64,000 bases of DNA, from positions 186,001 through 250,000 of the forward strand of contig NZ_PQBS01000010.1 of the NCBI RefSeq assembly GCF_002911695.1. The letters are read 5' to 3'. How positions within the stretch are numbered: the first letter of the stretch is position 1; each line of letters starts with the position of its first letter. Below are positions 62,919 to 64,000 of the stretch, one piece after another. Position numbers and translations under genes: made by a program. This DNA comes from Gracilimonas amylolytica. Its GTDB lineage: Bacteria; Bacteroidota; Rhodothermia; Balneolales; Balneolaceae. The notes beneath the pieces were generated by a model that saw only the letters and a list, made by a program, of their open reading frames with translations, made no database searches and was not told the origin of the DNA.

Positions 62919-64000
62919 ATGTTAAACAATATCATTGATTTTAGTCTTCGCCAAAAATTCGTGGCTCTCTCGCTGGTCGTTTTGATGGCCGCCGGTGGTA
63001 TCTTCTCACTACAGGATATCCCTATCAACTCGCAACCTGACGTAACGCCCGTTCAGGTTCTGGTTATTACCAAAGCCGGACGTTACTCTCCTTATGATGT
63101 AGAACGGTTGGTGAGTTACCCGATCGAAACAGCCATGAACGGACTGCCGGATATCAAAGAAGTTCGATCTATCTCACAGTTTGGGTTATCTGCGGTTACC
63201 ATCGAGTTTGACGAGGGCACCGATATCTATTTTGCCCGGCAGCTGGTGAGCCAAAGAGTTCAAAGTATAGCCGGTGAATTACCCGAGGGTGTTTCCTCAC
63301 CTCAGCTGGGCCCCATTTCCACTGCTTTAGGTGAGATCGTTCAATATGTGGTGAGGGGACAAAATCATACGCTGACTGAGCTTCGCACCATACAGGATTG
63401 GCTCATTGCTCCACAACTGAAGACCGTGCAAGGTGTGACCGAGATCAACTCTTTCGGTGGTTTTGTGAAGCAATACGAAGTACAGGTCGATCCCGACAAA
63501 CTTCGGAATTTTGGGATCGGGCTGAAAGATCTGACCGAAGCCATCTCAAATAACAACAGCGTATCGGGTGGTAATTATCTGGAACACAATCGTGAGCAAT
63601 ACATCATACGCGGATTCGGGCAGATCAGTACGCCAAAAAATATTGAGGACATCATTGTTAAGGAACTGGACAACCGCCCCATTTATGTGAAAGACATTGC
63701 CGACGTGACCCTTGGCCGGCAGCTACGTCAGGGTGCCGTAACTCAGGATGGTAATGGTGAGATCGTGACCGGTATCGTGATGATGCTCAGAGGTGGAAAT
63801 GGCCGGGAGGTGATCGAGGATATTGATGTTAAGATCGATGAGGTGAACAAGAGCCTCCCTGAAGGTGTCACCATTGAAAAATTTTATGATCAATCCGATC
63901 TGGTAGACCGAACCACAAGCACCATCATTACCAATCTCGTTGAAGGAGGCTTCTTTGTGATCGCAGTGCTTTTGCTGTTATTGGGTGAAATTACCGGCGC
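62919..64000 (+). CDS. Heavy-metal efflux RND pump (CzcA family), N-terminal part, cut by window edge
   Basis: 361 codons are visible with no stop; the gene runs off the right side. It starts MLNNIIDFSLRQKFVALSL, then DIPINSQPDVTPVQVLVITK, GTDIYFARQLVSQRVQ and SSPQLGPISTALGEI, the HME pattern. It breaks in helix 2 (EGGFFVIAVLLLLLGEITGA), so the helix-4 motif that tells metal group is outside. Third gene of the operon led by 60411. Confidence 0.93.
   Translation, partial: MLNNIIDFSLRQKFVALSLVVLMAAGGIFSLQDIPINSQPDVTPVQVLVITKAGRYSPYDVERLVSYPIETAMNGLPDIKEVRSISQFGLSAVTIEFDEGTDIYFARQLVSQRVQSIAGELPEGVSSPQLGPISTALGEIVQYVVRGQNHTLTELRTIQDWLIAPQLKTVQGVTEINSFGGFVKQYEVQVDPDKLRNFGIGLKDLTEAISNNNSVSGGNYLEHNREQYIIRGFGQISTPKNIEDIIVKELDNRPIYVKDIADVTLGRQLRQGAVTQDGNGEIVTGIVMMLRGGNGREVIEDIDVKIDEVNKSLPEGVTIEKFYDQSDLVDRTTSTIITNLVEGGFFVIAVLLLLLGEITG

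Overview
The window looks like chromosome from a Balneolota/Bacteroidota-type bacterium, most likely a marine or halophilic Balneolaceae member. This is an inference from a complete Na+-translocating NADH:quinone reductase operon with apbE, a carboxypeptidase-regulatory-domain TonB-type outer-membrane protein, acidic proteins, weak Shine-Dalgarno sequences and the Bacteroidota-style dispersed repeats (GTCATCCTGA... / ...GGAGAAATCT). No 16S or marker gene is present to prove it.

Layout. 1-7.3 kb is chromosome: a TonB-type receptor, an alpha/beta hydrolase, an unknown outer-membrane protein and a conserved hypothetical, separated by two gene-poor stretches full of diverged structured repeats and REP-like hairpins. 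7.3-9.5 kb is a remnant block holding a first AbiEi/AbiEii pair, between a truncated and a full copy of the region downstream of a tRNA-Arg gene. 9,541-39,798 is an integrated element of about 30.2 kb. It is bounded by a 47-bp direct repeat, one copy of which is the 3' part of tRNA-Arg(UCG), and its tyrosine integrase lies next to the intact tRNA. Its core is integrase, a hypothetical gene, an excisionase-like HTH gene, an SF3 (P4-type) helicase, a DUF6371/toprim-like primase gene and, at the other end, two small DNA-binding genes with membrane segments. A ten-base repeated motif, GCCTAATTWR, recurs only near these core genes. I see no relaxase, conjugation or virion genes, so the element looks satellite-like or helper-dependent.

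The cargo has two parts. At 10.9-17.9 kb is a heavy-metal RND efflux operon with three His-rich envelope proteins, lying between broken halves of two diverged copies of the same core gene. At 18.7-34.6 kb is a type I restriction-modification locus (hsdM ... hsdS-hsdR) opened up by 9.2 kb of further defence-type genes: a HEAT-repeat protein with a PD-(D/E)XK nuclease, a second AbiE pair, and a reverse transcriptase with a separate nitrilase-fold protein. The last pair resembles DRT type 1 (UG1) split into two overlapping genes, and with the HEAT/nuclease pair it is the best candidate for an undescribed system. The two AbiE copies have nearly identical toxins and antitoxin C-termini, but their antitoxin DNA-binding domains and their upstream inverted repeats have diverged together.

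40-64 kb is ordinary chromosome: an NqrM-like protein, apbE, nqrF-E-D-C-B-A, queA, a lipoprotein, dxs, xseB, an amidohydrolase, comEC, a PQQ-type sugar dehydrogenase, a thioredoxin-like protein, a small HTH unit, and a two-component system followed by a second heavy-metal RND operon that runs off the right edge. Identifications rest on reading motifs in translated sequence; no database search was run.
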